Assembly (NCBI GenBank): GCA_006384855.1
Contig: VCJN01002769.1
Coordinates: 1 to 64,000, forward strand
Reading direction: 5' to 3'
Source: Tetraselmis striata
Lineage: Eukaryota > Chlorophyta > Chlorodendrophyceae > Chlorodendrales > Chlorodendraceae
Length of the DNA: 64,000 bases
A program made the position numbers and the translations under genes. Each line of letters begins with the position of its first letter. The stretch's first letter is position 1. Shown piece by piece: positions 12,724 through 26,250 of the stretch. Below the pieces are notes generated by a model that ran no database searches, was not told where the DNA came from, and worked only from the letters and a program-made list of their open reading frames with translations.

Positions 12724-15328
12724 TCAAAGCTCCGATTCGCCGGCTTGCGGTGCAGCCTCGCCGCAAGGCTCGTCTATGAAGGGCCTGCGGGCGCGGCGCG
12801 GCGGCGGCGTGGCATGTCAGTGCATGTGGGGAGAACGGGCAAGGCTGTGCGGGGCGCCTGCCGCACAGCTGCTGCGCAGGCAGTGGTGGCCTTCCGCAGG
12901 CCCGCAGGCAACCGGCAGCAATGAAGACCGGCATGAAACGTAATTGGCAGTTATTGTTAGGTATCGACAATAGTATACCACTCCATAAAAGTACGTCCAC
13001 TCGCCTATTAACACTGTCTTGCAGAATCGCTGAGTAAAGTCCGGGTTTCCGAACTGCATTATGCCACACATTTGGCGGCTTGTTTTAAACCCAGTTTCCT
13101 CCCTCTGCAGACAGTACTCCAGGTGTGTTCTCCGAGAGGCACACAACGGCGGATGTAATTGCGCGCACCAGGCGAAGTGGAACCCGGGGTTCCGGAACGG
13201 CGTCCTCATGGCAGCCATGCCGGTGAGCCAGGTGCAGGGCAGCGGCGCCTGGAAGGCGTTGGTCTCCGGGGTGCCGTGGGGACCGGCCGCGCCGCGCCGG
13301 TCGTTCAGGTTGAGCGCCCTCAGGGAGCCCAGCGCGCCCCACTCCGCGGGCAGCAACCCCGTGAAGAAGTTCTTGTACAGGAAACTGCCCACGCACGCAC
13401 ATCTCGATCAGCCCGGATGGTCCACAGGCAGAGCCTGTGGCGCAGTGTTAGTCAGAAAAAGGATGTGTGTGTGTGTGGGGGGGGGGGGGGGGGCATACAA
13501 CATCCGCAGGCGGGACATGGCGCTCCAGCTAGGCGGCAGTGTCCCCGTCAGGTTGTTGTGGTAGATGTACCTGCCAAGAGGCGGGGAGAGTTGAGCTGGC
13601 GAGGGGACGACAAGGGGAAAGGGCAGAGAGGGAGATGGATGTGAGGAAGGGGGGGGGGGGGGGGGGGGGGGGAGCCCGGTGGACTCACATTTCACTCAGG
13701 ACGGGGAGGCCGCGGCCCCATGCATCAGGCAGGCTGCCAGAAAGCCGGTTGTCGTTGAGGTGCCTGTGGTGTGAGCATGGCAGCGTGGCGATCAGCGCGC
13801 ATCTAGGAGAGGTCGCCCTCTTTTCCATCGATGGGAAAAATAAAAATATTGCTGGTAGTGGCTCGGCCAGTGGTTACCACAAACAAGTATTACTTGTACT
13901 GTTAGGCCAATGTCATGACATTATCCAAGCAAAACGATGGAATCCCTCATTCCATCGTGCAGCACGAGGAGGTTCCGAACATTTTGGGTTCATGGGTTCA
14001 TGGTCACCAGTGTGAAATCATCCATGTACAGCTCATTCAGCGCGTGTCTGCATCAGTACATTTATATTCAACACATTGCGAAGTGTGCTCAGCCAATATG
14101 ATGTGGCTGAGGGTATAAGGGGCGCGGGGGGGGGGGGGGGGGGGGGGGGGGGGGCGCACATGGCTTTCATGCTGTACATGGCGGACCAGCTGTCCGGCAG
14201 CCCGCCTGTGAGCTCATTCCCGTCTAGCCGCCTGCCACCGAATGCAGGTGGTGAGGCCATGCACGTCCATGCCATGGCCCCTGCGCACGAAGCGTCCCCC
14301 TCCCGGCGCACTGTTAATCCCGGCAACGTTTGTCGACAAGGTTGGGGGGGGCGGGGGGGGGGGGGGGGGGGGGCAGTCTGGGCGTGGTGCCTACATTTTG
14401 TCCAGGCGCTTCAGGGCGCTCCACCCCACCGGCAGAGAGCCGCGGAGCTTCTGAAAGGGAAGCTTTCTGTGATTGCAGCGCGCAGATATTGGACGACATT
14501 GCAGTCAGCCCTGTGAAGCGTCAAACACTGACCCAGGGCGGCCGAGAGCCTAACCAGCGGGGCTTACATCTCAACGACAAAGTCGTTCTCATCGCAGATC
14601 ATCCCGAGCCAGTCGCAGTGGTGCCGGCCGCCCTCGAGCCACATGTCCACCAGCCTGACTGTGCCGTTCTCCAGCGTGAGATGGTTATCCGCCAGCAGCG
14701 CCGCGCGTTCCAAGTCCCGCAGCTGCTCCGGGATGGCCAGTGCGGCGTCCTGACTCGCCTCAGCCGCGGCCTCCTCCTCCTCCTCCTCGGGGGATGGTAA
14801 CACACAGACGCCGGGAGCGCCATGGTTGTGCGTGCTGTCCTCCTTGGACACCGGCTGCACAGTTGCTGCGCTTGCCCCTGCTACAGAAACCGACGGACAC
14901 GCGGCAGCAGCGGGACTGTCAGGATTTCATTCAGGCCGGGTAACACACGTCCTATCAGGGACGTCTGGACCGCTGTACCAGCTCTGCGTGGACGAAGTCC
15001 CGCTCAATAAAAGTGCATATTCTGTGGAAACGTCTGGTCCTGGGGTCGTCACGACGCCAGCCTCATTCTTTCCTTCGGTATGTAGCAGGGGTTATCTGGC
15101 CCGCTCGGTCACTGCTACTGCGAGTAGCGACAACTACTTGTACTGAAGGCTGCTGAGGAATATTCTAACGGCTGCTGGTCGCTGCTGTGCGCAAGCGGCA
15201 GTTCGCCCACCTTCCACGCCGAGCCCGCCAGCCTCCGACACGCGCGCGGCCGCAGGTTCGGGTAGCCTGGCCGCGCATAGCATCAGCGCCAGTAGCGCAG
15301 CGCACCATCTTCTCGGCACGCGCTGCAT
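12724..15328 (-). CDS. Secreted leucine-rich-repeat protein, plant type (3' end tentative)
   Basis: Exons 15328-15211, 14880-14568, 14466-14395, 14231-14160, 13763-13689, 13570-13499 and 13384-13169, with a tentative last exon 12784-12724, give about 332 residues. The N-terminus (QRVPRRWCAALLALMLCAA) is a good signal peptide. An acidic stretch with six Glu follows, then a capping motif of the plant LRRNT kind (HHCDWLGMIC). At least six repeats of the L-x-G-x-LP-x-x-W type follow, for example LTGGLPDSW and LTGTLPPSW. Four internal exons each encode exactly one repeat (72, 72, 75 and 72 nt), and every intron among them splits its codon after base 2. Such proteins normally bind ligands or partners through the repeat surface; no kinase or membrane span is visible. 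The last exon is a guess: an alternative acceptor would end the protein at 12817. Start at 15328 was preferred to an in-frame ATG at 15484 because it begins the signal peptide. Confidence 0.75.
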
Positions 15329-17561
15329 CCCTCCCGCCGCGCACCCGTAGTAGTGCGCCCCCGTCCGTCCTCGCGCCAGCGATGACTGACGTTTGATATT
15401 AGGGACGTCGAAGCTGAGCTCCAGAGGTACAGCCTGCACAGCAGGCGGCTGTATGGACTGCTGATAACGGAAGCGACGGGGCAAGGGGAGAAAAGGAATT
15501 CGGATGCACGCAGATGAGGAGCCGTCGAGGCAAGGTCGTCAGGCGAAGTCCTGCCACGCTATTCGGCGTGGCGTCAACGTTCGGTTATTTACTCACTACG
15601 GCAGGCTGCCGATAGCCTGCGCCCGCCCGGACAGGCGGCCAGGCCCGGGCTGTTTAGTGACCACATGTCCTGCCGACGACGACTACCGTACGGCGCGCGG
15701 ACCGACGCGCGCGGCGACAACCGCGAGCGGCGCGGATCGAGATATGATGACGACGAGGAACGACGACTCTCGAGGGCGCGCGCAGCAGCCAGTAGTAGGA
15801 AGAAGAACGCGCTGCGCTGCCTACTGCTAATATACTTCCATAGTGAAATACAGCAGTTCACAAAAGTCCTTGCACGTGCGTTTTCAAGTGACGGCTCGTC
15901 GTCTATTTCGGCCGGTTTTTCCCGCCCCCGGGACAGGACTGGCAACGGTGAAACCCTTGCAGGGTCTCTACGACGGCCGTTTAGGCAGCGATCCACTTAC
16001 GGAAAGCCCTGGGTAGGCGACGCTCCGTGATTACAGTCGACCAGCAAATTGCCGAAGCATGCATGTTGCAAGACTAATTATTGGAGGCAAGTAACAAAAT
16101 TTCCAACACTATTGGATCACCGTCTATAAAATACTGCCATGAAAATACCCGGCACTGACCACGAAAGGTCCGCCCTAGCCGTTTGGGCGTCAGCCCAGCG
16201 AGTAACGCGAGTTGGGGCAAGCCCCATCCCGCGAAGCAAAGCATTTCGGGAGTGCGATACATGTGCAACAAAAAAATGCGATGTGAGGGAGATTATAATC
16301 ATTTTTGTCAACCATGGCCTTCGCCCCCGCGGCCGCGCACTTCGTGCATCTGCGATGCGTAGACATGGTGCCCTGTGTCCGGGGAGCCCCTAGTAGTTGC
16401 GTTGGTTGTGCTCTTGGTACAAGAGCTAATCCATCAGCGGTGCTGTGAGTTCCGCCGTTTATCAGCGGTGACAGTGCTGAATTTGCCATCTTGTTATATA
16501 CCATTGTAGTCATGAGCAGGCAGCGGGAGTGGATAATCATTTGTTATTATTCTACTACAGCGGCACACTTGTGCACATAAATGCACGATATTTCACCACG
16601 CCCAAACCCAATAATTCTATCATGTTACGGAAAACATTACCAAACAACGCAAGCTCGCCACGTCGGGAGCATGATGTAATATCGCGCGGCGGTCGACATG
16701 CGGCCGCCGATAGGGTCACGGCGCGAGCACTGCTTCTCGCATATTAACGGCCATTATTGATATAGTATCATATACGATACTCTACATCGTATTTACGGTT
16801 TTCTATTTAATAGCAGGCGCGCGCGCGGGCCTGATGAATCAAAAATAAGCCGCCCGCCCGCCGATACCGCCATTGCACGCGTTCGCCTAAAATATCCATG
16901 CACGCTCCATCGATAAGACTTGGTTTCAGCCGGCGTTGCCGTGGCGTACAGCCCCGCCGTCTAGCCCAGCGGACGGAAGCATCAGAACGAGCAACATGCA
17001 GGCATCTTCTGCTAGGGTATCGTCGGAGATATATGGCAGGGCTGGCCATAAATTAATATTATGAAATAAGAGGCAGTGTGATTGTACCGCCCGCCGCCTA
17101 GCAAATCATGCAAACGGGCAGCGCGTAGTGGGCGAGCATGAGCACGGGCAGGAGCACGGCGGCTAGGCGGCGGAGCAGTCTACTCATGTTGCTAGTACGG
17201 GGCGGCGGTAGTTGTGCCAACAATAACGTGCGGTAACAATAGTAATAACATTGCGGACGACACAAACATGCCATGCTGGCCTGGTCATTTGATGATTGTC
17301 ATGGTCAAATATACTTTATACGATGTATAAACAAATATATATATATACCATAGCAGAACTCTCGAAAGTGCTCTCATAGGTTTTATTCAGAAGCCCACTT
17401 GCTAGCTCATCAAGTAAATGATTACATGTGCTAGCTGCAACAGTTAAAATCCCATACATAAATCTAGAAGGAAATCCAGCTACGGGCCACCAGAGGCGGG
17501 AACCTCCATGTCAGCCACCGACCAGGCATCGCCACCCGCCAATCGCCGCTCCAAGCAGTAG

Positions 17562-17904
17562 AGACGCTCCCCCCAGCACACAATCCTGGGCCATTCCAAT
17601 AGCGCCACTAGGCCGAATGTGAGGTGGAGGTAGGTGCCGACAGGAAAGGAGCTTCGAACATTTCTCGCAGCAACAAGGAGCGGAAACGGGGGGGGGGGGG
17701 GGGGGGGGGGGTTCAACCCAGAACGGGGCGCCACGGGCGGGTAGAGACCGACGCGGGCCTTCCAGCGCCAAATCTGCCGCCAACTCGGTCGCATCCCCTT
17801 GCTTCCGTCAAACGTAGAACTCCCTCCCCAGCACAACATCCCGGGCCACTCCAATAGCGGCACTAGACCGAATGTGAGGTAGAGGCGCCGACATGACAGA
17901 AAGG
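17562..17904. repeat. Degenerate direct duplication flanking a poly-G tract
   Basis: The copies at about 17562-17649 and 17816-17904 share 'ccccagcaca', 'gggccantccaatagcg' and 'ccgaatgtgaggt', followed by a 'gccgaca...gaaagg' end. Between them lies a run of about 24 G (17687-17710). The minus strand encodes similar short peptides in both copies (LLEWP..(V/L)CWG), which could be old paired exons or just shared repeat descent. Confidence 0.65.
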
Positions 17905-18384
17905 GAGAGGGTGCTGAACGAAAAGCGAACGAGAAGTTGACCGGACCAGCAACGACATATGATGCCGGTGTCTAGTTCGCACTGCTCCTCCGCGGCGGTG
18001 GCATCACGGGCGGGTCCAACTAAGGCTACCAAGGTGCTACCCGTGCATGAACCCCGCCCCCATGCCCGGCCGGGAGTGGAGGCGGACGGCGGGCTTCCGA
18101 TTTAGAGGGCCGAGGACGGTCGTCGAGTCCACCCAGCAGGCAGCGGGTGGGTGGGGGGAAGTATTATGAAGTAACTAGATACCCAATTTTAGGCTTATCA
18201 TAGTATGAGAGAAGGGTTACTGCCGTAACATATTCAAGGCGCGTCGCGGCACTACTACACGTACCCGTAGCGTAACGACAATAATACGAGTTCGATGTAC
18301 TACGGGTTAGTACGAGTACGAAGTGTACTACGAATACTATTACAATGACGTGTACCACCGTGCTTCAAACGGCGATCATATGCT

Positions 18385-18593
18385 GTGACAACTTGTAACC
18401 TTAACATTTTTCTCAATCAACAAATGTTGAAGCCTCTTGTCTTTGCACCAGCGCGCCGTCCGAAATCAGTGAGTTCTCGCGATGGAGACACAAAAACCAA
18501 ATAAGGTGGTATTATGCAGCGGTGGTGCAACAAGAGGCTTCAGTTGTTGAATGATTGAGGATAACAAAATTGTTACAAGTTGCAAGTTGTCAC
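18385..18593. mobile_element. Foldback (MITE-like) element with about 65-bp terminal inverted repeats
   Basis: The left arm (18385-18450) begins 'gtgacaacttg' and the right arm (18523-18593) ends 'caagttgtcac'. Their reverse complements align over about 65 bp with small gaps, including 'gaagcctcttgt' and 'tgcacca' at the inner ends. The spacer is about 70 bp. There is no coding capacity. This is the structure of a non-autonomous DNA transposon. A target-site duplication is not obvious. Confidence 0.75.
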
Positions 18594-19570
18594 TCGTAAT
18601 CTAGTATCAGCAGGTACATCACATCGTACTAGTACTACTCGAACAACATCGTACTCGTACTCACCGGTATCGGTATACAGTATATCCAGGGTATATCGTA
18701 CTCTCGTACTATTGTCACAGAAGTAGCAATGCCCCAAAAAGTCGATAGAATCCGGGGCCCGTGCTGCGGTATACTCGTAGTGCGAGTGTAGCCGCTTTTC
18801 ATTCTTACCAGGAAACGATCTACCGCGCGCGAAGTGCTGTCCCATTATGGTATGTGATATGAACAGCGCACGATAACGAGGCTATATGTCTACTTTTTAA
18901 TGGTTACAGCAACATCGAGAATTGCGAAATGCCCGCAAAAGCCAAACGCGCCATCAATAAACGGAAAGCGCGGGGGTAACTTGTCACACGCGAACGCAAC
19001 ACGATAACGCCTCTGCCCCGCCTCCCGGAGGGCCAGGGGCGGGGAGGGGGGTGGGGGCGGGGGCGACAACACTCTCTCTTATTGGATTAGGGACATGGCC
19101 GTCATCAGAGGGCTGCATGTTACGCGCCTTCAGTAGCGGACCCTATGCGGGTTCGTGCCGCCGGGATATAAGACAGCCGGCAAGTTTAGCTAGACCAGGC
19201 AAGAACAAAGTTGTAAGAAATTCATTCATCAAATCACATATACTTATGTACACACTCAGATACATGTAGTTACACAAGTATATATTTGTACATATGTATA
19301 TATATATTCATATTCATAATAATATGTACACAGCTAACTACTGGGCCTCAAAAAGCTTCAAAGATTGACACGCCAGGCCGCCAAGGCATGCGTACGCTTA
19401 GGGTGCCATCATAGATCATCCTTAGGGGTAACTTAGGACCTAAGGCACCTCAGTGCCGGGCCGTACGGTCCCTGAGTCAGTCAGCGCCTACCCTGGAGGC
19501 GGGCCGCGGGGGGCAGGTCACATGCCGCGAAACCCGTTTAACACCACCATGTAACAAAGCAATTCAACCT

Positions 19571-19948
19571 ACCTCGTCTCTTGGCCGCCCTGCAAGCGTC
19601 AGCCATAGGAAGAGGCAGCAAGCACCGCCTTAGGGAGGCTGTCGATGGCCGTCGTGGCGCGGGAGGTCGCTTTGGCGCGTCAGCGCAGCCGTCAGTACTG
19701 GCGGCGGCGGGCCAGCCGGGCATGCCATCCGTACAGCCGCCGCCGCCACCACCACCACAGCAAGCGATCCACCAACGTTCTGCCCGAGATGAAAGTCTCA
19801 TTACGAGCCTTCAGAACGCTGGTAGATCCTCTCGTGAGACGCTGAAGAATGCGAAGGAGGCGTGGAGGCTGGATAAGGCTATGTTGCTGGACGAGGCAAC
19901 CGACGCGAGGCAGCAGCATAGTCGGGTTGTTGCACAGATGCGTACATA
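19571..19948 (+). CDS. Unrecognised coding-like block with Gln/Pro-rich and helical segments
   Basis: An open frame of about 120 residues on the plus strand. It contains a polyproline stretch (near 19731-19757) followed by a charged helical segment (SLQNAGRSSRETLKNAKEAW and onward) that reads like genuine protein. It ends in TAA followed shortly by 'aataaa' at 19947. It may be an exon of the same gene as the block at 20157-20409, but no clean donor links them. I do not recognise the family. Confidence 0.3.
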
Positions 19949-20156
19949 AATAAAGCAGCAAGGCGACTTACTCTGGAGCCACAGGCAGCGCTAGCAAACA
20001 GTCTCACATATCAAGAATCACGCAGGTAACTTCGTACAAGAAGGGAAATAGAAGGTGTGTCCCGCTGCTGTGCCATTCACATGCATGTATGCAATAATAT
20101 ATGTCTATTCTAGCATGCTTTGATATGATGTTAACCTTTGCTGTCATGATGTGCAG

Positions 20157-20409
20157 AGAGCCCGGGGCCCGTACAAGACTCCCATACCTGTGTGGCCTGC
20201 AAAGGAAACCGTCAAGGAGCACGAGATGAGCAGGTGCATGCAGATTGGGATCGAGGAGTCAGAGGATGGCATGTCTGCAGTGGTCACTGTTTTTGAGGCA
20301 GCGCTCAGGAGAAGGCTTGAGCAGGTCCCGCGGGCAGCGCTGCCCGGGGACTTTGTCATCAGACTGCAGGTCCTGGCAGATGCCACTATGATCTACAAGA
20401 AGGGGGAGG
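20157..20409 (+). CDS. Unrecognised coding-like exon
   Basis: After a good acceptor (gatgtgcag) the plus strand encodes about 84 residues of balanced composition, including PIPVWPAKETVKEHEMSRC, VVTVFEAALRRRLEQVP and LPGDFVIRLQVLADATMIY. It is followed by GTATAG, a possible donor. In the same frame beyond one stop, another coherent stretch (VVVIKAIIERRNAHGKGMDD) follows, so the unit may be longer or decayed. The composition differs from the GC-rich, Ala-rich host exons nearby, which may point to a mobile-element protein. Function unknown. Confidence 0.35.
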
Positions 20410-23400
20410 TATAGATTTCCGTGGTCGTGATCAAGGCAATCATAGAGCGCAGGAATGCACATGGAAAAGGGATGGATGACTGGTCCATCAATTGCCACAA
20501 CAATTGCAGTAAAGTGTGCTTGTAGGAAGGTGCGATAATTGCATGTAATGCAGATTGTGGTTTGAAATTTGCTGGGCATCAATGCAACATTACTTACAAT
20601 TGCATTCCTGCTGCTATATCTATGTTTGGCATGCGCGAAGGTGGTGACAGCTACACGGACTTTAGTGCCAAGGAGGGAGGCGTGATCTAGCAAGTCTGAA
20701 AGCTGCAGAGGGATGGCATTCAGCTGCGCGGCAAGTAGTTCTCTGTGCTGCTGCGGCTTGGATCCGGGAGCATGGCTGCATCAGCAATTATTTTGCCAGG
20801 GGGTGGAGCACAGTCACATCGCAGTCAAGGATGTAGCGAGGCGTCGCTGCAACAAGCACAAGAAGGGCGACAGAGCAGGAAGTGGATCGTAACGGCTAAG
20901 GCCGACACTGCAGGGAACATTCACGCCAAGGCCGATGCCGTGCTGGGGGTCGGGCTGGCACATATTCAGCGTCAGAGCATAGGGCGCAACGGCAAAAGCA
21001 ACCAGACAGCTAGATCTTTAGTCAATACAAGTTTGCAGCACATCCATGTAATTCAAACATGATCCCATTCCATACTGCCCCATGCATGGTGCCGCACACA
21101 GCATTGCAGCGATGCAGTCCCAGAGAGCGAGCGATCAGAGGTAAATCAAATGAATTACATGCCAGTCCAGTCCTGTGCCGCGGCACAAGCCAGGTCTACA
21201 GAATGGTCAAAAACTAGTTGACCGCCAATGTCTCTCACATTCCTGATCCTTTGCTGCACATGGTGCATGACATGGTTTTCTATCGCATTCGCGCATGTTG
21301 GTGTTTCACGCCAGCGCGACTTGTCGTCCACACCAGGGCAAGCAGCCAGAAGCTCTATCTTCGCACCTCATACTTCAGACAGAGAGACAACACTGAGCAT
21401 AACGATAACTTCCTGCCTAACCCACATCGCAACATGCTCATCCACACCACCCAGTCGCCGCTCAACAATGGCGGGACAGGGATAGCCATATCACCCGTAG
21501 GGAAGCATTTTATATTCCACCAAGCTGGTGGCTTGCCCTCCCCCCTCTAACCTTTGGAACTGGCACATGTCCTCTAGGGCTGAAAAATCCTCAGTCCAGA
21601 AGGCAGTGCGCCTATTACCTGGGATCTGCCGTGTAGGGAAGTGCTTCCACCTGGAGTCCTCTGCGAAGGTCTGGTGGAAGGAGTAGAGCATGGGCACCGT
21701 CCAGCGCGTCACTCCCAACGCGCTCGGCGCCCTCAACTTCCGGTGAATAACGTAGGCAAGCTCTGCTCTGCACGCCGCTCGTCGCTCAGGACGGTCCGGA
21801 CACTTAGGGGGGTGTCGCAGGCCGTGCATCGGCCGTGCGCGGGGGGTAGGTCGCTGAGTCGCTCAGCGGCGCAACGCACGCATCGCCAAGAACCAGACAT
21901 AATGCACCTGCACACAGCAACATATATGCACACACCACAGGTCACACAGGGGGTCGACACATATTCTGACCGGCAGAAACTTTGATATGGTTCTAAACTG
22001 CCGGATTCTGAAGTTTGACTAGGGCGGGTGCCGGATCGGGTCCAGGGATCACTTTGACAGCGAGGGGAGGAGGGTCGCGGTTAGGCAGAAAGTCAAGTGC
22101 GCACTGTGACTCGCCCGCGCTCACCTGACAAGCTTCGGCCGTGATCCGCCTGGATGATGGCGACAACCACCGTGGTGGCAGGCTTTAGTGTCCTCGAGAC
22201 GGTGTGCCGGGCCTTGAGTGACCGGACTAAGTATGGTCGCCCCACGAGCGGCGGGCGTGGGCGGGGTGGTGATGGCTAACTGACTGTTCCGGGCGCGTCG
22301 CGTAAGCATACAGTTATACGGGCCGCAGCGAGGGCATACACATATTATTATAAATATACGAATATGTCGAGGATATATGCGACAGTCTCCGCCGTTTAGA
22401 GACGACTCGTGACAAAAAATTGCGTTGTGCAGTTGTGGTGCAAAGACAGATCATATTGTTTTGAGAATACAATTGATATGATTCGTTGTCACACGCTTAC
22501 TACATAGCAGCGCATTATATCGCACATATACTCATTGCTCGTAGTCTCAGGTGCACATCGCACATATACTCATCGCTCGTAGTCTCTAGTACTTGTACAC
22601 ATAGTACTCGTACTAACACGTAGTATATCGTACTCGTAGTATAATTTTTGTCACACATATGTATATATCGGATATACACGTACATAGGATGCATACATGA
22701 TTATGCATATACACCCCCCCCCCCCCCCCCCACCACACACACACACACATAAGTCCGGGTTTTGCATTTTCGATCGAAAAGCGCATGCATGGGCGAGGAT
22801 ACCGCCGGCTGCATGTGCATGCATGCTAACTGCAGTGGGAATAGTGCGGGCAAACGCCTATTGTGCGCTTTATACCTACCCGCGCGACAACACGACCATT
22901 TGTAGTGGGCGCCCTTTAAAAAACGTGACATCATTGCATGATATGCGTTGGCGCTAGAAAATTATGGGTTGCGCCAACCGTCCAAACCTATGGAAATAGC
23001 GGCTCTCGTCGCACCAAACTCGGTGAATACGGTCCTTGGCATAAGTTGCACACACCGTGCGTGTAGGCCACTGAAAGCATGTCGCTATAGGCACGACGTG
23101 ACACCCCAACGACAGGTTGGCCACTGTGGGAAGCAGTTTTGGGGTGAAAATGCTGCTGTTTCTGTGGCGCGAACGCACGTAGGAGAGGTGTTCAATGGTC
23201 CCCTTGGCGTAGGGTGATGCTTTACTATGGGGGCGCGTGGTGGAATGCCAGTTGCACAGTTTCGTGGGCGGGGCGGCGCGGTAGGGCGTGGACTTCAATT
23301 AATATGAATTCCTTGAAAAATGCTGTAGAAAATGGCATTTAGGCTGTGAGATGTGTGTATCGCTAAGAGGCGGCACATGCCAAGTGTTGGTGATCCATTG

Positions 23401-24700
23401 TCATCCACACACATGACGCTCTCGCACAGCCGAGAATGGGGCTTAGACATGCACTTGGCGCAAAGCCACGCGCCCGGCACATGAGGCAGTGAGGGGCAAT
23501 TTAGATGATCATCTTTGGGGATTTTTCCGGGGCCCCCAAAAATAAAATTGTTGATTTTTGGAAGATTGGTTTCGGCGCAGACTTGAACGAGCAATTGCGT
23601 TGTATTTTTGAAACAATTTTCTGAGCAAACCCTGAGAAATTATAGCGTTTTAAAGCCAAGGAGGTGTTGCTGAGCGTGGCGGACACTGATGCCATGCCAG
23701 TATCGCAACGCGACATGTACTAGCCGCCGCCCACACGGCTGCACCCCAACCAAATGCACCCGAGCCCCTCGCCAATGTGTTTCCTCTCGCGTTCATGGCC
23801 ATCCCGCCGTTTGGTCGTCTATTCACGCGCGTCGGCGTGTGCGTGATACCGACCCTAGTTTTCGTGCAGTTGAAGGCGACGCCCCTCCACGCACCAAGTG
23901 CAGCGTGACACCCTAGTCAAAGGTCTTTAAGCTTCGGTTTGAGCCACTCGTCATGCAGGTCTTATAAAACCCTCTGAGATTATAGGGTTTCATCCCATAT
24001 ACCCTACGTTCAGGACCCTAGACTTCTGAAGTCTTGAGACTGCCGAAAAGGGACCCCAAACTTATGTGGTGGGGTGTATAGGATATGTATATATGCGATA
24101 AATGTACAGAGGATATATACTGCGATATATATCCTATTCATCGTTTCATCGTCCTACACGATATATATGCGGATGTATAATGACTCCACCAGCGGTGTTG
24201 ATAACTGCCAAGTCTGCTGATTGCTTGAAACACGAGTACGCTGCTCAGCTATATCAATGCTATTGCTATACTGCATGTCGTTGCTGTAAGTACCTTGCTA
24301 CTGTGCTGATAATGCCGCAACGCACATATAATATACAAGGATTATGATAAGGATTACTCAGCACGGCAAGTCGCTGTGAATCTGTGATTCTTCTCGGCAG
24401 AGCCGACAAAGACGATAATGTGGCGGCTCTCGCGCTGCTACGAGTTTTATAGTATGTCGCGACCTATTACAGTGTTGTACCTACCGCCAGTCAAATTGCC
24501 ACAAAATATCTGCGCAGTGATGACGTTGACGGTGCCTATAGTATTTACAGTGAAACGCCGCCACTGGCCTTGGGCCTATTTTATACTCCGGTAATTCTGG
24601 CTGTGAGGAAGCAACTCTGCTGCTACTGCCACACCTGGTGGCTGAGACTGTCTTCATTAATCACTGAGAGCATTTGAATCTTCATCAAAGTGTTTCACAG
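20410..24700. other. Region without a supported gene
   Basis: Contains scattered short frames such as one on the minus strand at 21491-21829 (balanced composition, no known motif). There is also a short duplicated piece at about 22521-22588 ('cgcacatatactcatngctcgtagtct' twice) and a C tract with (CA)n at 22713-22750. The 5' exons of the downstream coiled-coil gene probably lie in its last kilobase but could not be identified. Confidence 0.35.
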
Positions 24701-26163
24701 GTAGAACAGGCCCGAACCAGTGCCGATATAGTTCGCCGGTGCCAGCAGGCCCGAATCATGCAGGCCCGAGAGTTGGTACGTCATACGCCGGCAGACGACT
24801 AGCAATAAGCTTGCAATGGCAAAAGAGTCCTGCTGCACCGAAGCCGCCGCTTTCAGCGATGCCGACCAGTACGGCAGGCGCGCAACTGGCCGCCGAAACG
24901 AAAAGACACCACCGTCAACCACGGCGCCTTCTCGTCGAGAAGCTGCGCTCCAGGTAGGTACCCCTCAAACTGCGCGCGGTCATTGACCGCACATCATGCT
25001 GTGCCCCACGGCGCCCAGCAGTCTTGAGCCGGGGCTCCGATGTATCATAGCATCTGCTGCTGGTTTTAATCGTCTACCGTATTGGCACCGCCAAGAAAAC
25101 GTCAGGGCGGCAAATTCGCATCGGCACCAATTTTCAAATTGCTCATTGATGGGCATCACTACTGATTACTGCTGATCATCCAAGGCTGTGACCATCATCA
25201 CTGATGGCCGCCCAAGTCTTGTGATTTAGCACAATTTGTTGGTCTTGATTGAAAGGCTGCTAGGTCAATGTTGCATCGTGGTCAGACGCCATATAGTCCT
25301 ACTGTATAACTGTTTGTCAACGATGTCTCATTTCAGTATGTTGTCAGCTGAGCCGCAGGGTGTTCAGCAGTATGACCACTTCATTGCATTTATCTAAAGA
25401 CAGGTTAAATACCCCCCCAGGGCGGCGAGTCAATGACTGGCTGCCCTCCGGGACGACGACGAATGTTTTGAAACAACCTCCGAGGCCCTGGCTTGCCCTG
25501 GTTCGCAGGTTGCACAGCTGGAGAAGGAGATCGCCGACACTGTGGCGAGGCGCGTGGAGCTGCGGCTCCAGACAAATGCGCTCCGGCAGGCGACGGCGAC
25601 CTCGGCGCCGGATGACCACGACAGCGCGCAAGACGACGCGCCCTGTGTGGAGTTACTCAGGCACACCGAGTGAGTAGAGAAACAAGCGGCTGTCAGGTTG
25701 CGCTCGCCACTATTATAATACGGCGATCAACGTGGCGAAACACGGTCCGACCCGCCATGCTGATAATACTGTAAACTGTCAATATGTTATCCTGCTTTGT
25801 ACGGTCGATAGCTTTTTTTAGAGATATCGAGCTTGTTTCACATTTCCGACTCCTAAATCGCAACACTTCATAGTCTCATCTTCAAGCTACCTTACGTATG
25901 TGCTGGCACACTCGCTGCTTGCAACGACGAAAATCTTCGACGGATTGCCATTCGCTTGTCCGAGAAGGAGGCAAGACACCGGTCGCCCCCATTCGCACGC
26001 TTACCGGCATCAGTGATACCCACCGGGCATCCAACGCAGTTTCCAGACGTGCTGTGCCTGCCGTCTGCATGTGATTGCATTGCAAATGCGTGTCCATATC
26101 ATGCAGCCTCGAATTGTGCTATCAGGATATATATACATATAGGATACATCAGGATACATCAGG

Positions 26164-26218
<55 letters not shown>

Positions 26219-26219
26219 C

Positions 26220-26250
<31 letters not shown>

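Larger units (their letters stand above)
15329..19500. other. Long region without a supported gene
   Basis: Frames here are short, of biased composition and without recognisable domains. The region from about 16400 to 17460 is AT-richer and looks non-coding. A degenerate duplication (17562-17904) and a foldback element (18385-18593) are listed separately. A block from 19016 to 19100 is G-rich. Any gene here would have to be small or consist of exons I cannot recognise. Confidence 0.4.

Noticed and set aside
24810-24953. Extra exon of the coiled-coil gene
   Set aside because: It would stay in phase, but it requires a 34-nt intron and gives a Pro/Thr-rich insert in a coiled coil. Joining 24775 directly to 25509 gives a continuous heptad pattern.
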